This document shows, in pieces, positions 62,501 through 64,000 of a stretch of 64,000 nucleotides of DNA (within the stretch, counting starts at the first letter, position 1; the number at the start of each line of letters is the position of its first letter). The notes beneath the pieces were generated by a model. The model was not told where the DNA came from, did no database searches, and worked only from the letters and a program-made list of their open reading frames with translations. The translations under genes and the position numbers were made by a program. This stretch comes from Caprimulgus europaeus (Eukaryota; Chordata; Aves; Caprimulgiformes; Caprimulgidae): assembly GCA_907165065.1 (NCBI GenBank), contig OU015525.1, forward strand, positions 49,795,537 to 49,859,536. The letters run 5' to 3'.

Positions 62501-63754
62501 TCCTTCTGTGGAGAGAAATCAAGAACTAAGTGGAAATATTTGCCATGACCCCACTCAGAACACTACCATAAATGCTTTACTAGAATGGCTTACTCAACAC
62601 TTAATTCTAAATAATGAAGCAGAGAGTGCATTAGCTTTAAAATCTACAGGAATAGAGAGATCTGTGCAAATCAGATGTTTAAAAATTTACTTTAGCATTA
62701 TCCTACTCCAAAATGTAATTTATCTTAGTTAAAAGCTGGAAAGTACCAAACAATGACAATGGTACTTGTTTCTGGTAAAATACTCAACAAAATATTACAC
62801 GGGTTCTTTAAAAATACCAAACACAGTATGCAAACTAGCAATAGCTTACTATCACTGATCTGTGAAATTAGGGTAAAAAAATCCACATTAACACATCTGG
62901 CATTAGTGTAATTACTGTCCACTGTTTCATCAGCACTTCATCTCTTCTCCTTCCCAAACCCTGACATTTGTTGCCCCCACAGCATTACCAGTCCTTTCTG
63001 GGAAAGAATTAGTGACTGGATCAGGAAATTTTTTATGGTATTGTTAATACCTGTTCATTTACCTCATTTCAGATAGACAGTACTGCCTACATCTCTCATT
63101 TACTTATGTTAGTGTTTTGGAAGGTATCATCTCAATTAGTTCTCCTGTAGAGTAGGGGCCACCAGCATAACTAACATTAGAGTTTCACGTAAGTATATAA
63201 GCTTGGGACATTTACTTAACTCACCTTACATTCCTGTGTATATTCTAGCTGAGGGCTATCTGGAATAAAATTCAAAAAATCCTGCAAAAATGCCCATGAA
63301 TTGTATTAGCAATTACAAAGCACAGACAAGATACACACATAGATACAAGGGAACAGATATTCATTTATCAAATTATTTTAAATGAGATACATAGGAGAAA
63401 AACTTGACTTACTACGTTCCACTTCACCCCTGCCAGGGAATTCTTTACAGAAGTTGGCTTCCCCCCACCCCACCCTTTTTCTTAAAGAATGGTACTAGCA
63501 AGACAACAGTGTTGCCTGTTCAGCCTGTCAGGATCCTACAGGAATTTTCACTGCAGCTGTTGTTAGCCACCAAACCTCTTGAACATTGGTCTTGGGGGCT
63601 TCTACTCTGGTACTGTATGTAGAAGATTTCCAGCTCCAACTACCTAGCTGCAGTGTGTAGGTTTCTTACCACACTCTTCAAAGTTCTCTGCACAGCCAGT
63701 ATCTTGTTCCCCAAGGAAAACTTGATACACTTCACTTCTCCTTTGTCTTCCATC
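51664..63754 (-). CDS. RMC1: Regulator of MON1-CCZ1 (C18orf8/Mic1), 3' 18 coding exons (partial at right edge)
   Basis: 18 exons, 1795 bases, encode residues 60-657 and TGA; every junction keeps frame and the end equals the 657-residue human length from memory. The N-terminal half is a WD-type beta-propeller (KGEVKCIKFSLGNKILAVQR, NWYMYCPESSVILLSTTVLG, DIAMATIYGQLYVL). The C-terminal half is the helical Mic1 domain (IATVFDKLNHEYKKYLEAEQ, KTLVQHNLFYMLHQFLQYHV, EVLLSKHQVLAALRFIRGIG). RMC1 is the third subunit of the MON1-CCZ1 complex, the exchange factor that loads Rab7 on late endosomes; it is reported to be needed for autophagosome and lysosome traffic and for NPC1-dependent cholesterol export. 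The gene faces NPC1 tail to tail. The first exons and promoter lie right of the window. Confidence 0.97.
52479..52704 (-). CDS. RMC1: RMC1 exon, Mic1 domain (residues 557-632)
   Basis: 226 bases, the longest RMC1 exon here. Begins RLSTANDEIVEVLLSKHQVL and contains GGHDSISARKFLDAAKQAED and FRFFEQRNQRLRG. It is highly conserved with human. Confidence 0.98.
52848..52916 (-). CDS. RMC1: RMC1 exon (residues 534-556)
   Basis: 69 bases, phase 0. Reads ACLLLSLESIYPPAHQLSLD, then MLK. Separated from the next upstream exon by an 85-base intron. Confidence 0.96.
53002..53106 (-). CDS. RMC1: RMC1 exon (residues 499-533)
   Basis: 105 bases, phase 0. Begins HYLYELVIKTLVQHNLFYML and ends LSDSKPL before GTATGT. 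Confidence 0.97.
53257..53334 (-). CDS. RMC1: RMC1 exon (residues 473-498)
   Basis: 78 bases, phase 0. Contains HKFTIAVLMEYIRSLNQFQI. The acceptor is TTGTCCAG. Confidence 0.97.
53516..53635 (-). CDS. RMC1: RMC1 exon (residues 433-472)
   Basis: 120 bases, phase 0. Contains EAGLSRSNPLLKRPVRTQAV and DQSDMYTHVLSVFTEKK. Confidence 0.97.
54349..54455 (-). CDS. RMC1: RMC1 exon (residues 397-432)
   Basis: 107 bases. Begins LSEPERGSLSVIATVFDKLN and ends AEQSYTM before GTAAAC. The first Met codon is split with the upstream exon. Confidence 0.97.
54812..54940 (-). CDS. RMC1: RMC1 exon (residues 354-397)
   Basis: 129 bases. Contains YLWSLQVKLEPVVNLLLDKG, MDFLLQRKECKMVILSVCSQ. It links the propeller to the helical C-terminal half. 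Confidence 0.97.
55220..55273 (-). CDS. RMC1: RMC1 exon (residues 336-354)
   Basis: 54 bases. Reads SSSWIVFQPDIIISASE between split codons. Its acceptor and first bases have a diverged copy about 1 kb away at 56311-56376. Confidence 0.95.
55690..55734 (-). CDS. RMC1: RMC1 45-base micro-exon (residues 321-336)
   Basis: Found by searching for the missing propeller segment. Between CTGCAG and a GTATCC donor it reads PASVTSQAPVPCKL, with split Gly and Tyr codons that fit both neighbours. Skipping it would keep frame and remove 15 residues. Confidence 0.93.
56311..56376 (-). repeat. Diverged copy of the acceptor region of the RMC1 exon at 55220-55273
   Basis: Aligns with about 55258-55320. By hand count about 52 of 61 aligned bases agree, with gaps of 3 and 1 bases. 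The shared part covers the first bases of that exon and roughly 45 bases of the upstream intron. An AG is present at the equivalent place, with ATTCTTCTTGGATT after it. Confidence 0.7.
56520..56551 (+). repeat. Homopolymer of 32 G in an RMC1 intron
   Basis: An uninterrupted G run preceded by GGGGAAA and followed by CGCGAAAGGAGG. The RMC1 transcript carries it as poly(C). Its exact length may be a sequencing or assembly estimate. Confidence 0.9.
56799..56910 (-). CDS. RMC1: RMC1 exon (residues 284-321)
   Basis: 112 bases. Contains TSVIFDIKLKGEFDGSTTLH and LPPRSIQPYQIPVA. It ends one base into a Gly codon. Confidence 0.97.
57011..57282 (-). mobile_element. CR1 LINE 3' end in an RMC1 intron
   Basis: Opens GAATCATAGAATGGCGTGGG, then the CCTTGAACACTTCCCATGAT, CAACCTGTTCCAGGATCTCA and CTGCCCTTCTTCAGTTTGAA blocks of the CR1 3' region. 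It is in the same orientation as RMC1, unlike the two intronic copies in ANKRD29 and NPC1, which lie antisense to their hosts. It is more diverged than those copies. Confidence 0.9.
58240..58345 (-). CDS. RMC1: RMC1 exon (residues 248-283)
   Basis: 106 bases. Contains EGPCKKTHILKLNRTGKFAL and NVVDNLVVVHHQDTE, a propeller blade. Confidence 0.97.
58442..58531 (-). CDS. RMC1: RMC1 exon (residues 218-248)
   Basis: 90 bases. Contains YGQLYVLYLRHHSRTSNSTG and AEVVLYHLP. A 96-base intron separates it from the following exon. Confidence 0.97.
59023..59126 (-). CDS. RMC1: RMC1 exon (residues 184-218)
   Basis: 104 bases. Contains SGTMSKLSKFEIELPAAPKS and LSLSERDIAMAT. The donor is AT|GTATGT, the split Ile being completed by the next exon. 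Confidence 0.96.
60734..60874 (-). CDS. RMC1: RMC1 exon (residues 137-183)
   Basis: 141 bases, phase 0. Begins VLPEKRSLKLLKNQSINVNW and contains YMYCPESSVILLSTTVLGNV. Confidence 0.98.
61943..61958 (+). repeat. Run of 16 A in an RMC1 intron
   Basis: Simple homopolymer; on the RMC1 strand it is a T run about 130 bases after an exon 5' splice site region. No retroposon body is visible next to it. Confidence 0.85.
62088..62174 (-). CDS. RMC1: RMC1 exon (residues 108-136)
   Basis: 87 bases, phase 0. Reads TKNANILGFCWTSSTEIVFI, then TDQGIEFYQ. Confidence 0.98.
63225..63281 (-). CDS. RMC1: RMC1 exon (residues 89-107)
   Basis: 57 bases, phase 0. Reads DFLNFIPDSPQLEYTQECK, with a GTGAGT donor on the - strand. 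Confidence 0.97.
63670..63754 (-). CDS. RMC1: RMC1 exon (residues 60-88), first one inside the window
   Basis: 85 bases, starting with the last base of an Arg codon. Reads MEDKGEVKCIKFSLGNKILA, then VQRTLKSV. The sequence to the right (63755-64000) is intronic, with no match to the missing N-terminal residues. Confidence 0.97.
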
Positions 63755-64000
63755 CTATAGAGAAAGAAAAAGAAGTTATGGAAATACTGCCTAAAATAGT
63801 TTCTTACAGAACTCTGTAATGTACCCACAAAAAGACAATGAGAGAGGAAAAGAAGTGTAATAAAATGCTTTTGATTACAACTCATGAGCGTTGCCTGACA
63901 AGTACAGGATTCAAAATTCAGACTGGAAGATAATGGCAGTTCACTCTTCAGAAGTCCTGAACACACCAGTTACAGAAACATGGCTGAGGTTGCACAACTT

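Larger units (their letters stand above)
51744..63669 (-). other. RMC1: RMC1 introns in the window, contents
   Basis: Introns longer than 300 bases: 51744-52478, 53636-54348, 54456-54811, 55274-55689, 55735-56798, 56911-58239, 58532-59022, 59127-60733, 60875-62087, 62175-63224 and 63282-63669. They hold one CR1 fragment (57011-57282), a 32-G run (56520-56551), a 16-A run (61943-61958) and a partial duplicate of a neighbouring splice acceptor (56311-56376). Nothing else is recognisable; the open frames near 60486-60811 and 61361-61943 have no conserved features. Confidence 0.8.

Overview
The window is nuclear DNA of a bird, or at least a sauropsid. It holds three intron-rich vertebrate genes, its interspersed repeats are CR1 LINE fragments, and there is no Alu- or L1-like DNA. 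Gene order and orientation match the known vertebrate block ANKRD29 - NPC1 - RMC1 (human 18q11.2, inverted here). The species was not determined. All 46 introns bounded at both ends in the window have GT-AG borders, and I read exon joins by eye so that the reading frame carries through every junction.

Layout: (1) 1-12758, + strand: the last six coding exons of ANKRD29 (184 codons, matching residues 118-301 of a 301-residue protein; the 5' part lies outside the window). (2) About 12759-14440: its probable 3' UTR. (3) About 14441-23780: an intergenic stretch without a convincing gene, holding an ancient MIR-like SINE relic, an old + strand CR1 and a younger - strand CR1. (4) About 23780-24880: a CpG-island promoter over NPC1 exon 1. 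(5) 24175-51106, + strand: the complete NPC1 coding sequence in 25 exons, 1286 codons plus stop. Most exon lengths equal the human ones as I remember them. (6) 51107-51663: the short convergent interval shared by the 3' ends of NPC1 and RMC1. (7) 51664-63754, - strand: the last 18 coding exons of RMC1 (C18orf8/Mic1), residues 60-657; its first 59 codons lie beyond the right edge.

Functional theme: NPC1 exports cholesterol from late endosomes and lysosomes. RMC1 is the third subunit of the MON1-CCZ1 Rab7 exchange factor, which is reported to be needed for NPC1-dependent cholesterol export. Two proteins of one pathway therefore lie tail to tail, and their poly(A) signals predict overlapping mRNA 3' ends. 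ANKRD29 is a small all-ankyrin protein of unknown biochemical role.

I found no unknown gene system. The points most worth a second look are the overlapping NPC1/RMC1 3' ends, an altered NPC1 C-terminal sorting motif, a 45-nt in-frame RMC1 micro-exon flanked by a partial duplication of the next exon's acceptor, a 32-G homopolymer in an RMC1 intron, and two inverted repeats in NPC1 intron 1.
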